NCBI RefSeq assembly: GCF_003864295.1
Contig: NZ_BDQK01000008.1
Location: 1-64,000 of the forward strand
Source of the DNA: Aphanothece sacrum FPU1
GTDB lineage: Bacteria > Cyanobacteriota > Cyanobacteriia > Cyanobacteriales > Microcystaceae
Direction: 5' to 3'
Length of the DNA stretch: 64,000 nt
How positions within the stretch are numbered: position 1 is the stretch's first letter; the number at the start of each line of letters is the position of its first letter. This document shows, in pieces, positions 23,662-31,809 of the stretch. Position numbers and translations under genes: made by a program. Under the pieces are notes generated by a model, which worked only from the letters and a program-made list of their open reading frames with translations, was not told the origin of the DNA and did not search any database.

Positions 23662-25701
23662 TTACTTCCATTCATCCCAAGTTTCATTAAAAATAGACGT
23701 ATTAGGAAAGGTTGTTGGATTATTATTAGTATCCAATAGTTTGCGTAATTCCTGTAACTTTTGAGATCTAAATAAGGGTTCTTCCACTAACTGATAAGGC
23801 AAAATTTGTTCATCGATAGCAAATGCAGCAACCGTACCCGCAGCGGCCCCAGATGACCACTCAAACGAGTGAACCCGATAAGCAGCAGCAGCAATATGAC
23901 TCACAGCAATACTCTTTCCTGTTATTAACAAATTATCAATTTTTTGAGGAATAATTGACCGTAAAGGAATTTGAAAAGGATAAGCTTGGCCTTGTCCTAA
24001 TCTTTCCCCCTCTTTCTCCTTATTACCAGGTTTTTCTGCCGGATATTCAGTCATACAAGGATGAAAATCAATAGCATAATGACCAATACCCACAGAGTCA
24101 GCATAAATAGTCGAACGTTTGCGTCTCGTCACCTGTTCAGGAGATATTTTACCACTCAAAATAGCAAACCCTTCTAAACCTGATAAAGTAGCATGAAGTT
24201 GACGATAAGTATCAGGAGAAAGATTTTTTTTGTAATAATCATCTTGATAATTACGGCGAGAAATATCAATTTCTGTTATCATAAAACCATCCTCATAAGC
24301 AAAAGATTCTCGACCAATAATTCGTCTAGCTTCCCGAATATAAGGATATTTTGATAACCCGTGAACCGTTCCCATAGGAGACTCTAAACCCGACATAAAA
24401 CGATGGTTCGTATTAGGTTTTTTCACCCCTTCCCCTAACTGAGAATCTGTAGTTCCCATCACTAACCAGTAAAAATATCCGATCGCGTTTTCTTCCCCTT
24501 TACGGAGGGTATCAGTACGCAATCCCCCCATCCATCCCCCAGGTTTAAGTTGTCCTTGCTGTTGTAATTGTTGACGGGTATAGATAAAATTATCCTTAGA
24601 AGTTCCAGGTCGATAATCATTTCCCCAAGTCCAATTTTGCATAGAAATATCCCCTGGACTCGGTTGGGTAAAATTAATTCCCCCAAAAGTTTTTGCTTCC
24701 CCTTCTTCGGGACTCCAAATGCGTCGATAAGTATAAACAAGATCAAAGTCCGCTAAACGGGGTAATTCGTAGCTATAGTAAGGAGAATATTGAGGATAAA
24801 AATCAGGCATTTCATGGGTTTGGGGTTCCTTTGTTGTCTCCATCGCAAAGGTATAAGTAAATCCTTGGGTACAATAAGCATCACCGTTAATACTCGAAGA
24901 CGAAGGTTCTAAATAAGAACGAGGATCAACCCCTAAACGGTAAGGAATATCAGCTAAACCAATGATTTCTCCCGTTTCTGTCGCTTCAATAACATACCAG
25001 TCGGCCGGTTCTTTTCTGTCGTGAGGTTTAGGAACAAAACGAAGGATTTTTTTGTCAAAACGGGCTGAATTTTCGTATTTATAAGCTTCTTCAATAGTTT
25101 GAGAAAGGGGATAAGTATTTAACGGGGGTGCATTTTCGGCCGGACGATGCTGAATGGCGATCGCACTCATAATTTGCTTTCCCGTTCCCCCATTCGGGTT
25201 CTTTTGGATGTCTAACTCTTTAATAACCGTAGCAGGAAACCATTTTAAGGTTCCATTGCCTTTTTTGGCCGCATCTTGTAACATCTCCATCAGGAGTTTA
25301 TCCCCATCGGCCGGTAAGAAACAAGAGTCACTCACCCAACAGTCTCCGGGGTTAAGTTCTCCGTAATGTTCTTCTAGACGTTTTCTTAATTCTAAATAAC
25401 CACGAGGGAAAATTAACTGCAATCGCTGAGTTGGACGTTCATCTAATGCGGAGGTTCCCTGAGAAGAAATTTGTCCCCCCAACCAGTCGGTAATTTCAGT
25501 CAGACAGACGGTTTTTCCGGCTAATAACCCCTCATAAGCTGCCGCACTGCCTGCGAGTCCTCCCCCCACTACTAATAGCTCACATTCTACCGTTTCGTCA
25601 GGGGTACGAGGAGGGTTAGCGACCGTAATAGGGGCCAGAACTTGCCATAATAGCACAGTTAAAGGAAGGGTCGCTAAACGGCGACGGAGTTTATTTATCA
25701 T
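23662..25701 (-). CDS. Exported FAD-dependent oxidoreductase (FAD_oxidored family)
   Basis: A 679-residue protein with an N-terminal signal peptide (basic start, hydrophobic LATLPLTVLLWQVLAPI, cleavage after VANP-like VA). An FAD-binding motif ECELLVVGGGLAGSAAAYEG follows at about 39-58, then DWLGGQISSQGTSALDE, typical of the FAD-dependent oxidoreductases of Pfam 12831. Near the C-terminus is IDNLLITGKSIAVSHIA followed by VHSFEWSSGAAAGTVAAFAI. Such proteins are predicted periplasmic or membrane-associated oxidoreductases of unknown substrate. The gene is monocistronic and ends against the CATAATT repeat. Confidence 0.85.
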   Translation of the reverse strand: MINKLRRRLATLPLTVLLWQVLAPITVANPPRTPDETVECELLVVGGGLAGSAAAYEGLLAGKTVCLTEITDWLGGQISSQGTSALDERPTQRLQLIFPRGYLELRKRLEEHYGELNPGDCWVSDSCFLPADGDKLLMEMLQDAAKKGNGTLKWFPATVIKELDIQKNPNGGTGKQIMSAIAIQHRPAENAPPLNTYPLSQTIEEAYKYENSARFDKKILRFVPKPHDRKEPADWYVIEATETGEIIGLADIPYRLGVDPRSYLEPSSSSINGDAYCTQGFTYTFAMETTKEPQTHEMPDFYPQYSPYYSYELPRLADFDLVYTYRRIWSPEEGEAKTFGGINFTQPSPGDISMQNWTWGNDYRPGTSKDNFIYTRQQLQQQGQLKPGGWMGGLRTDTLRKGEENAIGYFYWLVMGTTDSQLGEGVKKPNTNHRFMSGLESPMGTVHGLSKYPYIREARRIIGRESFAYEDGFMITEIDISRRNYQDDYYKKNLSPDTYRQLHATLSGLEGFAILSGKISPEQVTRRKRSTIYADSVGIGHYAIDFHPCMTEYPAEKPGNKEKEGERLGQGQAYPFQIPLRSIIPQKIDNLLITGKSIAVSHIAAAAYRVHSFEWSSGAAAGTVAAFAIDEQILPYQLVEEPLFRSQKLQELRKLLDTNNNPTTFPNTSIFNETWDEWK

Positions 25702-25944
25702 AGTCTGTCTAGGAAAAAAACCTCGAAAAGAACCTCTATGGTTTATCGATAGGATTCATCCCCGTTCAGTTCCCCAAAGCCTATCAGAGTTTATCAATAG
25801 ATACCATTAAATTCCACTTTTTTCCACTTCAGTGTAAAGATAGAAATCCCTAAAACCATGAATTTACATAGATTTTGGGACTGACATCCCTAATGATTCT
25901 GCTTTATTCTAGGGATAACAAGAGGAACACAGGAGGCAACTAAA

Positions 25945-26139
25945 ATGTTATCTAGCACCAACTCCACCACCATCATCCGCAACTATCTCATTCTCGCTAC
26001 TACGGTTATGGTCATTAGTTCCGGGTTAGTCGATACATTTAATAATCCCACTCGTGCGGGACAACAAGATCGTTTAGATAATTATGGACGTTATGTTAGC
26101 GCAGGACTGGTTGCTCATGCTCAAACTTTAGGGCGTTAA
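25945..26139 (+). CDS. Small exported or membrane hypothetical protein (64 aa)
   Basis: The ATG at 25945 has an excellent ribosome-binding site (AGGAGG at 25931-25936). The 64-residue product has one hydrophobic segment (YLILATTVMVISSGLV, about 14-29) and a polar tail with GQQDRLDNYGRYVSAGLVAH. No family recognised. The strong translation signal and lack of overlap with another gene support a real gene. It is followed by AT-rich repeat sequence. Confidence 0.7.
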   Translation: MLSSTNSTTIIRNYLILATTVMVISSGLVDTFNNPTRAGQQDRLDNYGRYVSAGLVAHAQTLGR

Positions 26140-26247
26140 TTAATAATTAATCATTAATCATTAATATTTTATAATTATTAACTCATAATTCATAATTCAT
26201 GATTTATACTTCATAGAAGTAATATTCATAAAACGAATCAGAGTCTA

Positions 26248-27078
26248 ATGTTTAATTTTTCTGCGATTACATCATCTAGTTCGTTTCAAAAGATAATGCT
26301 AATCGGTGTCATATCTGCTATAAGTATACCAACACCATCTTTAGGAGCAGTTGCTAACTTCGACAAGTTAAATACAGGATTTTTTGGCTCTAGTATTACC
26401 AATAATGGAATTACTTTCTCTAATTTAATTGCGGGGTTTCGTTCCAGTCCACCCGAATTTGTTGTTAAATCAGGTAATCAATTTAATTCCGTTTTTTCTC
26501 GACCTAATTATCTCACATTTGGTAGTTCAATAGTAGCCAACGGTAACAGTAGCCAAATTCCTGATCAACCTCTATTAGGTGGGTTTGGTTCCATGACTAT
26601 TACCCCTGAAAAACTGGCAACAAGTGTCAGTTTAAGCGTGCTAACTACTAATCCCAATTTTGATTTTGGTTCATTCGATGATTCATTGGTTTTACAAGCC
26701 TTTTTAAAAGGAGAATCAGTGGGCAGTACTTCAGTGCCAATTGCCAATTTTTCTAAACTCAACAGATCGGGTAAATATTTGTTTTCCAAGCTTTCCCTAT
26801 CTAATATCATTTTTGATGAATTACAATTATTTACTCCTAGAGCTTTTGCTGATGGAGTAATTTCTTTAGGAGTTGATAATGTGAATATCACTACTTTAAA
26901 TAATAAAGCTCCACGTTCAGTTCAACCCTCACAAACTGCTTTAAATAATAATGTCCCAGGTTCAGTTCAACCCTTACAAACCGTTCCTGAGTCTCAACCG
27001 ATAACCCTCTTAGGACTCTTTTTTAGTGGCATAGTAGGATACTTGGTAAAAAGAAGACAAACTAGCACAGAATCTTAA
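26248..27078 (+). CDS. PEP-CTERM-like exported protein
   Basis: A 276-residue protein with a signal peptide (hydrophobic IMLIGVISAISIPTPSLGA, about 15-33). A beta-rich domain of about 180 residues carries FGSMTITPEKLATSVSLSVL, reminiscent of exported cyanobacterial PEP-CTERM domains. The C-terminus is VPESQPITLLGLFFSGIVG followed by YLVKRRQ, a PEP-CTERM signal in which the usual P-E-P reads P-E-S. Before it lies a twofold repeat (residues about 219-245, around APRSVQPSQTALNNN and VPGSVQPLQTV), visible also at DNA level. Surface location is expected. It is unrelated to the PEP-CTERM protein at 5640 outside the signals. Confidence 0.78.
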   Translation: MFNFSAITSSSSFQKIMLIGVISAISIPTPSLGAVANFDKLNTGFFGSSITNNGITFSNLIAGFRSSPPEFVVKSGNQFNSVFSRPNYLTFGSSIVANGNSSQIPDQPLLGGFGSMTITPEKLATSVSLSVLTTNPNFDFGSFDDSLVLQAFLKGESVGSTSVPIANFSKLNRSGKYLFSKLSLSNIIFDELQLFTPRAFADGVISLGVDNVNITTLNNKAPRSVQPSQTALNNNVPGSVQPLQTVPESQPITLLGLFFSGIVGYLVKRRQTSTES

Positions 27079-27266
27079 AAATAGCTACGAGTTGCCCTTT
27101 AGGAATGATGTTATAGTTATATTAATGGCAACTTTTGAAACTTACGCAGTGTCAAAGATAGGGGAAATTTACACTCATCTGTTCGGTTCTACTACTACGG
27201 TTAAGACCTTAATCCAGTTACCATTATAGAAGCAAGCAGTAGGCAATTTGTCCAAAAAGGAAGTCA

Positions 27267-28793
27267 ATGGTAGTATCTGAGGGGTTATTAACTAAATTAA
27301 GTGATGTGATTAATCGCTACGAAACCATAGCCGTGGGAACTTGTCTATCTGATCACAGTTCGGTTAACCCTCATAATAGCGAAAAAATTAACCGCGCTCG
27401 ACTCAAAGCACAAGGGGAATGGTTTGCCGCGATCGCCGCTTTAGAAACTTTACTATTATCTCTAGTTAACCCCTTATCAGAGGATTCTACTATCTGTCAG
27501 GGCTTGATTTTATCTGCCCCCACACCGATTTTATGTCATCAAACCCTTACAGGTCTTTTCCAAAGTGCCATTTTTAGTACCCAAGGAATTCAACCTTCTC
27601 TCCTCAAACGGTTTCAACTCCCGGCCTGTTGCGGTTCTTCGGAGGATATCTCTACCCTAAATATGGCCCAACTGCCTCTATTTCTTGATGATCCTATCGT
27701 TAGCGAACAATTTTATTTAGTCTTGACTCCTCACTTTGGACTAATAGCTGTTTTAGGAGAAAATAGTCTGGGTCTTCCTGGGTTTGAGTTTTCCTTTGCA
27801 CCAGAGGTAATACAAGAATGCTGGTTAACCTTGCGAGCGCGTCTTTTAATGACTAACCATCCTCAATTAGCTCAATTGGATGCCCTTGTTAACAATTTTA
27901 CCCCATCTACCCCAGATTATCGTCTGGTGATGGAATTTAGCCGTTTATTACTACACCATTTACCAGAAATTACCCCAGTTATAGACCATAAACCTCGGCC
28001 TATTCAATCTTTAGACAAAAATCAGGGTCATTCATCATCTCATATTTCTCTTGATCTGCCGAGTGTCGGTGAAGATGCTCCCGATGTAGCCTTATTACAA
28101 GCCTTAACCCATGAAATTCGCACTCCTTTGACGACTATTCGCACCATGACGCGATTGTTACTGCGCAATCAAACATTATCTGCTAATATGCTCAAATTGC
28201 TCGAAAATATCGATCAAGAGTGTACAGAACAAATTAATCGTATGGAGTTGATTTTCCGGGCAACAGAGCTTAAAACTACGGCTCAAACGGCGAAATCTGT
28301 CCAATTAGTCCCCACATCTTTAGACGATCTTTTACAAAAAAGTATCCCTTGTTGGAAAAAACAAGCAAAACGGCGAAATGTGGAACTAGAGGTAGAATTA
28401 CAAAAAAAATTACCTCAAGTAGTCAGTGATCCGGCTATGCTTGATCAAGTATTAACTGGGTTAATAGAAAAGTGTACTCGTAGTTTGTCCAGTGGGGGTA
28501 AAATGCGTTTAGAGGTGACAACTGCAGGACATCAACTTAAGCTACAGTTTTGTACGGAGTCTCCTTGTTATCATAATCCCCTCAAAGCGTTGGGACAATT
28601 ATTAATGTTTCAACCTGAAACCGGAAGTTTAAGCCTTAATTTAGACGTTACTAAAAATTTATTCCATCGTTTGGGTGGTAAATTAATTGTTCGTCAGCGA
28701 TCGCAACAAGGAGAAGTCTTTACAATTTTCCTACCCCTGGGAACAAATGCGCTGAAAAAAATGAAACTTGAATCATCATCAGGCAACATTTAG
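27267..28793 (+). CDS. Histidine kinase-like sensor with eroded ATPase domain
   Basis: A 508-residue protein without membrane segments. Residues 1-240 form a sensor-like region I cannot assign. The dimerisation/phosphoacceptor domain has a good H-box, ALTHEIRTPLTTIR with His282. The C-terminal ATPase-like domain (about 380-495) keeps the fold end GGKLIVRQRSQQGEVFTIFLP. It lacks the N-box Asn (GLIEKCTRSL at 399-408 instead of NLLSNA) and any DxGxG G-box. Autophosphorylation by a normal mechanism is thus doubtful. It may be a pseudokinase, a scaffold or a phosphatase. Start ATG 27267 follows AAGGAAG. No regulator gene is adjacent. Confidence 0.75.
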   Translation: MVVSEGLLTKLSDVINRYETIAVGTCLSDHSSVNPHNSEKINRARLKAQGEWFAAIAALETLLLSLVNPLSEDSTICQGLILSAPTPILCHQTLTGLFQSAIFSTQGIQPSLLKRFQLPACCGSSEDISTLNMAQLPLFLDDPIVSEQFYLVLTPHFGLIAVLGENSLGLPGFEFSFAPEVIQECWLTLRARLLMTNHPQLAQLDALVNNFTPSTPDYRLVMEFSRLLLHHLPEITPVIDHKPRPIQSLDKNQGHSSSHISLDLPSVGEDAPDVALLQALTHEIRTPLTTIRTMTRLLLRNQTLSANMLKLLENIDQECTEQINRMELIFRATELKTTAQTAKSVQLVPTSLDDLLQKSIPCWKKQAKRRNVELEVELQKKLPQVVSDPAMLDQVLTGLIEKCTRSLSSGGKMRLEVTTAGHQLKLQFCTESPCYHNPLKALGQLLMFQPETGSLSLNLDVTKNLFHRLGGKLIVRQRSQQGEVFTIFLPLGTNALKKMKLESSSGNI

Positions 28794-28823
28794 AGCTAAT
28801 TTGCTACATTAAGATTCGGGTTT

Positions 28824-28852
28824 GTTGAGTTTCGTTCCTCAACCCAACCTAC
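28824..28852 (-). repeat. GTAGGTTGGGTTGAGG-type repeat, single copy
   Basis: In minus orientation this reads GTAGGTTGGGTTGAGG, then AACGAAACTCAAC, and differs by one base from 30808-30836. A half-palindrome (GTTGAG/CTCAAC) folds on itself. It is a dispersed cyanobacterial repeat. Confidence 0.75.
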
Positions 28853-28869
28853 AATCTAGATGGCATTCA

Positions 28870-28899
28870 TTGGTAATTATATTAGAAGTAGTGTATAAT
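28870..28899 (+). promoter_or_regulatory. Candidate promoter of rpsD
   Basis: TATAAT at 28894-28899 is preceded at 18 bp by TTGGTA (28870-28875), close to the sigma-70 consensus, 44 bp before the rpsD start. Recognised by motif only. Confidence 0.5.
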
Positions 28900-28942
28900 G
28901 TTAGTTTTGGGATAATTTGTGCATTAGGAGAAAATAACTTAT

Positions 28943-29551
28943 ATGTCTCGTTATAGAGGACCCCGTTTAAGAGTTGTCAGACGACTCGGAGAATTACCTG
29001 GATTAAGCCGTAAAAACCCTCGTCGGGCCTATCCCCCGGGCCAACATGGTCAAGCGCGTAAAAAACGCTCAGAATACGCCATTCGACTGGAAGAAAAGCA
29101 AAAACTCCGGTTTAATTATGGGGTAACGGAAAATCAATTAGTACGTTATGTGAAAAAAGCTCGACGTGCTACAGGTTCTACGGGTCAGAAATTACTCGAA
29201 TTGCTAGAAATGCGCCTAGATAACACCGTTTTTCGCTTAGGGATGGCTGGAACTATTCCTGCGGCCCGTCAATTGGTGAATCACGGTCATGTGATGGTTA
29301 ATGGTAGAGTGGTTGATATTGCCAGCTATCAATGTCGTCCTGGAGATGTGATCGCAGTGCGTAATCAAGATCGCTCTCGTCGTTTAGTTGAGGCTAATAT
29401 TGCTTATCCTGGGTTAGCGAACCTTCCTAGTCATTTAGAGTTTGATAAAAACACCTTCACCGGAAAAGTCAATGGAGTGGTTGAACGGGAATGGGTGGCG
29501 TTACAAATTAATGAACTGTTAGTGGTTGAATACTATTCTCGGAAAGCTTAG
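28943..29551 (+). CDS. rpsD: 30S ribosomal protein S4
   Basis: A 202-residue small-subunit ribosomal protein binding 16S rRNA early in assembly. It begins [20 protein letters not shown] and contains the S4 RNA-binding domain [15 protein letters not shown], then [19 protein letters not shown]. The C-terminus is [13 protein letters not shown]. Full length for the cyanobacterial form, which stands alone instead of in the alpha operon. AGGAG precedes the ATG, and a strong terminator follows. Confidence 0.98.
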   Translation: MSRYRGPRLRVVRRLGELPGLSRKNPRRAYPPGQHGQARKKRSEYAIRLEEKQKLRFNYGVTENQLVRYVKKARRATGSTGQKLLELLEMRLDNTVFRLGMAGTIPAARQLVNHGHVMVNGRVVDIASYQCRPGDVIAVRNQDRSRRLVEANIAYPGLANLPSHLEFDKNTFTGKVNGVVEREWVALQINELLVVEYYSRKA

Positions 29552-29587
29552 AGAAAAGTTGGACAACCAAACAGGTTGTCCTTTCTC
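29552..29587 (+). terminator. Terminator of rpsD
   Basis: GGACAACC (29561-29568) and GGTTGTCC (29574-29581) pair, extended by GAGAAA and TTTCTC on the outside, giving a long stem just after the rpsD stop and before a T-rich stretch. Confidence 0.75.
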
Positions 29588-29626
29588 TGGTTTCTTTAAT
29601 ATTGAGCCAATTTAGGGATTTAGTAA

Positions 29627-30052
29627 ATGATATTACCAACTCGTCTATCAAATACGAGTCTATACGAAACTGATTATTATGGTTGGTTAGAAACTACCAT
29701 AGAAAAGTTGCGATCGCGTCAGTTTTCTGTCCTGGACTTAGAAAATTTAATTGAAGAATTAGAAAGTATGGGCAGAACTGATTTACGAATGGCTAATAGT
29801 TTAATTAAACAAATTATTATTCATCGTCTTAAATTAGATAATTTACCTGATATTGATCCAAGAAAACATTGGCAAAAAGAAATTAATAATTTCCAAGAAC
29901 AGTTAGAAGATTTACTATCCTCATCTTTGAGCGCAAAAATTGATTTAGATAAACTTTACAATCGAGCTAAAAAAGATATTTTAGTGGATTATTTAATTGA
30001 TTTACCTCAATGTTGTCCTTATTCTCTTGCTGATTTATTAGATTCTCAATAA
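29627..30052 (+). CDS. DUF29 family protein
   Basis: A 141-residue helical protein of the DUF29 family, abundant in cyanobacteria and of unknown function. Typical segments: TDYYGWLETTIEKLRSRQFS, DLENLIEELESMGRTD, and the end CPYSLADLLD. Full-length relatives occur at 62926 and a truncated one at 35312 in this window. It lies 75 bp after rpsD, behind the terminator, so it probably has its own promoter. Confidence 0.88.
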   Translation: MILPTRLSNTSLYETDYYGWLETTIEKLRSRQFSVLDLENLIEELESMGRTDLRMANSLIKQIIIHRLKLDNLPDIDPRKHWQKEINNFQEQLEDLLSSSLSAKIDLDKLYNRAKKDILVDYLIDLPQCCPYSLADLLDSQ

Positions 30053-30139
30053 TTTAATAAATCAGGTTTAACAAAAAATATGATCTCCCTAAATCCCCCT
30101 TCAGCAAGGGAGACTTATAAGTAGGGGGTCAATTATTAA

Positions 30140-30243
30140 AAGGCTAAAGCCTTATCCTATAAAAACGAAGTCCGCCTTCGCGGACAGCCATTATAAGTTG
30201 CGCAGGCAACCTTTGTTTATATAGCTTAACTCTAAAGAGTTAA
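30140..30243. repeat. Chain of four short hairpins
   Basis: Four palindromes follow each other: AAGGCT-AA-AGCCTT (30140-30153), GTCCGC-CTTC-GCGGAC (30170-30185), GTTGC-GCAG-GCAAC (30197-30210) and TTAACTC-TAAA-GAGTTAA (30226-30243). The linker CTTTGTTTATATAGCT before the last one nearly matches the linker between the last two hairpins inside the MITE at 40183-40416. It is a modular palindromic repeat. Confidence 0.7.
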
Positions 30244-30277
30244 AATAGACTTGACTTGACAAACAATCTTTAAAACA

Positions 30278-30760
30278 ATGACATCAGAAGCAGATAAACA
30301 AAGAGATAGGCAGATTTATCAAGAAATTTTAGCGGGGAGAAAGTTCTCTTTAGCTGAGGCAATCGGTCAAGAAGCAGGCGATTTTTTAAAGGGAGAATCT
30401 CCTGTCCCGAAATTATTACAAGCTATTACAGAAATTAATAACTTTATTGCTAATAATTTAGAGGATTCATTAGGAGCATTACAAGGAGTTTTACAAACCT
30501 GGGTAACAACAGATGAAGCGGCCGTTAGTAGTCATTTGGATAAGCCTTTGTTGGCCTTACAAGACATTTTAGAATCAGTAATTAACAACGATCAATTATT
30601 ATATGAATTGGTGAGACAAGTTGATTTTAAATGGGGTCAAATTTATGATGAAAAACCCTATTTTCAACAGCCAGGGAGTCAGCCTCATGTTGATGATGAA
30701 TATACTCATGAGTCAGTTCGATCACAACTGATGGCATTACTAAACAAATTAAACCTGTAG
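30278..30760 (+). CDS. Conserved hypothetical helical protein (160 aa)
   Basis: A soluble, acidic, helical protein of 160 residues starting at ATG 30278. Notable segments are RKFSLAEAIGQEAGDFLKGE, a central part around LQAITEINNFIANNLEDS, and a Trp-containing VDFKWGQIYDEKP. There is no membrane segment or catalytic motif. I do not recognise the family. Base and codon use match neighbouring genes, so it is probably real. It is bounded by palindromic repeats on both sides. Confidence 0.7.
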   Translation: MTSEADKQRDRQIYQEILAGRKFSLAEAIGQEAGDFLKGESPVPKLLQAITEINNFIANNLEDSLGALQGVLQTWVTTDEAAVSSHLDKPLLALQDILESVINNDQLLYELVRQVDFKWGQIYDEKPYFQQPGSQPHVDDEYTHESVRSQLMALLNKLNL

Positions 30761-30764
30761 ATCC

Positions 30765-30792
30765 GTAGGGGTCAAGGGCCCTTGACCCCTAC
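30765..30792. repeat. Perfect 28-bp palindrome
   Basis: GTAGGGGTCAAGGG is followed at once by its exact complement CCCTTGACCCCTAC, 14 bp each side without a loop. It lies 4 bp after the stop of the preceding gene. Confidence 0.85.
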
Positions 30793-30807
30793 ATTTGGGG
30801 AATTTTC

Positions 30808-30885
30808 GTAGGTTGGGTTGAGGAACGAAACCCAACACATCCCAGGGACTGGCGTTGGGTTTCACTATCGTTCAACCCAACCTAC
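30808..30885. repeat. 78-bp inverted repeat of the GTAGGTTGGGTTGA family
   Basis: Left arm 30808-30836 (GTAGGTTGGGTTGAGG...) and right arm 30854-30885 (...CGTTCAACCCAACCTAC) form a long imperfect hairpin with GAAACCCAAC/GTTGGGTTTC inside. The left arm is almost identical to the single copy at 28824-28852. Confidence 0.8.
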
Positions 30886-31010
30886 ATTTATGTAAAACTT
30901 CCGTTGAATAATACTATGATTTAAATGAAAATTCTCCTAAGTGTTAATTTTTATATTGATTAGGGAAATTTAAGAATAGAAAATATGACCAATCCATCAG
31001 CTAAACATTT

Positions 31011-31493
31011 ATGAATAAATTGAAAAAAAGCTATGAAGTTTTGGGAGTTTCTCCTGATGATACAAAAGAGCAAATTCAACAAGCTTACAGAGATTTAATC
31101 CAGGTATGGTATCCATATAGTTATGGATACAATCCTCGTCTACAGAAACAGGCAAAAGCTAAACTAAAAGAAATTAATTTAGCTTATGAAGAGATCATAA
31201 AAAGTCGCTCAAGCAGTGAAAATACTGATTGTGCTACACAAGTCAACGATTCTCAAGAAAAGAATTCAACTGAAGTTGATTTTAAGATTTTTACACAATT
31301 TATACTAAGTCTTTTTCAGCTAACACCAGAGGAGCAACAAAAACTGGAAAAAGAAATCAAAAAGAAAACAAATGTCGAGGAAAAGAAGTCGCAAGTACAC
31401 TTTAAGATTTACGTCGCTTACCCTAACTCAGTCGTCACCAACTGCGATATGATAGGAATTGCAGTAGAAGAATTGCATTTCGGGCTATCATAG
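31011..31493 (+). CDS. J-domain-like protein lacking the HPD motif
   Basis: A 160-residue protein. Residues 5-62 have the shape of a DnaJ domain: KSYEVLGVSPDDTKEQIQQA, then YRDLIQVWYP and LKEINLAYEEI. The catalytic His-Pro-Asp between helices II and III, needed to stimulate the Hsp70 ATPase, is replaced by Tyr-Pro-Tyr (34-36). The rest is charged and ends in HFKIYVAYPNSVVTNCDMIG, with no zinc-finger or client-binding domain. It is a J-like protein, possibly a competitor or a repurposed module. Start ATG 31011 has no strong ribosome-binding site. Confidence 0.7.
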   Translation: MNKLKKSYEVLGVSPDDTKEQIQQAYRDLIQVWYPYSYGYNPRLQKQAKAKLKEINLAYEEIIKSRSSSENTDCATQVNDSQEKNSTEVDFKIFTQFILSLFQLTPEEQQKLEKEIKKKTNVEEKKSQVHFKIYVAYPNSVVTNCDMIGIAVEELHFGLS

Positions 31494-31584
31494 ATCTTGT
31501 CAAAACTCTTTGAGTATTTTTAAGAGTAAATTAGTCATGGATTTGTGGTAGAAAGGGTAAATTTACGATAAAATAAGAGCCAAA

Positions 31585-31745
31585 GACTAAAAACAGTGAG
31601 AGAAGGTGACTCCTTCACGAACTTTACTCTTAAATGCCGAAGACAGTTTTAGCTAGTAAGGCGGTAGGCGTTTGGGGTTTCAGCCTGGGTCATGGGTGAG
31701 AAGCGACAGTCCATGATGAAGCACCGAAATAAACCTCAATGTGAC
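31585..31745 (+). ncRNA. Candidate structured untranslated RNA upstream of psbU
   Basis: This 160-base stretch is richer in G+C than its surroundings and has no ORF. Visible pairings: GTGA..GAAGG with CCTTCAC (31606-31628); TCATGG with CCATGA (about 31690-31718) inside TTGGGGTTT with AAACCTCAA (about 31673-31741), a branched fold. A possible -10 element ACGATAAAAT lies at its 5' side (about 31564-31573). The psbU -10 box starts only after its end, so it seems separate from the short psbU leader. I could not match it to a known RNA family. Confidence 0.35.
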
Positions 31746-31749
31746 ATAA

Positions 31750-31755
31750 TATACT
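31750..31755 (+). promoter_or_regulatory. Candidate -10 element of psbU
   Basis: TATACT at 31750-31755 lies 55 bp before the psbU start and fits an extended -10 box. The -35 side has no clear match. Confidence 0.35.
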
Positions 31756-31809
31756 ACGTTGTATCAGTTTTATGTAGCAGCAAAATACAATTTGTTAGGA
31801 GGAATCACT

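Noticed and set aside
31585..31745. Glutamine riboswitch, glycine riboswitch, 6S RNA or tRNA-like element
   Set aside because: Isolated words such as CCGAAG occur, but the conserved core of these families is not present in order, and no end-to-end 6S-like fold is evident. It is kept only as an unassigned candidate.
31759..31809. Longer PsbU starting at 31759
   Set aside because: The extra codons cross the -10 box, and GTG 31810 follows AGGAGG and begins a proper signal peptide.
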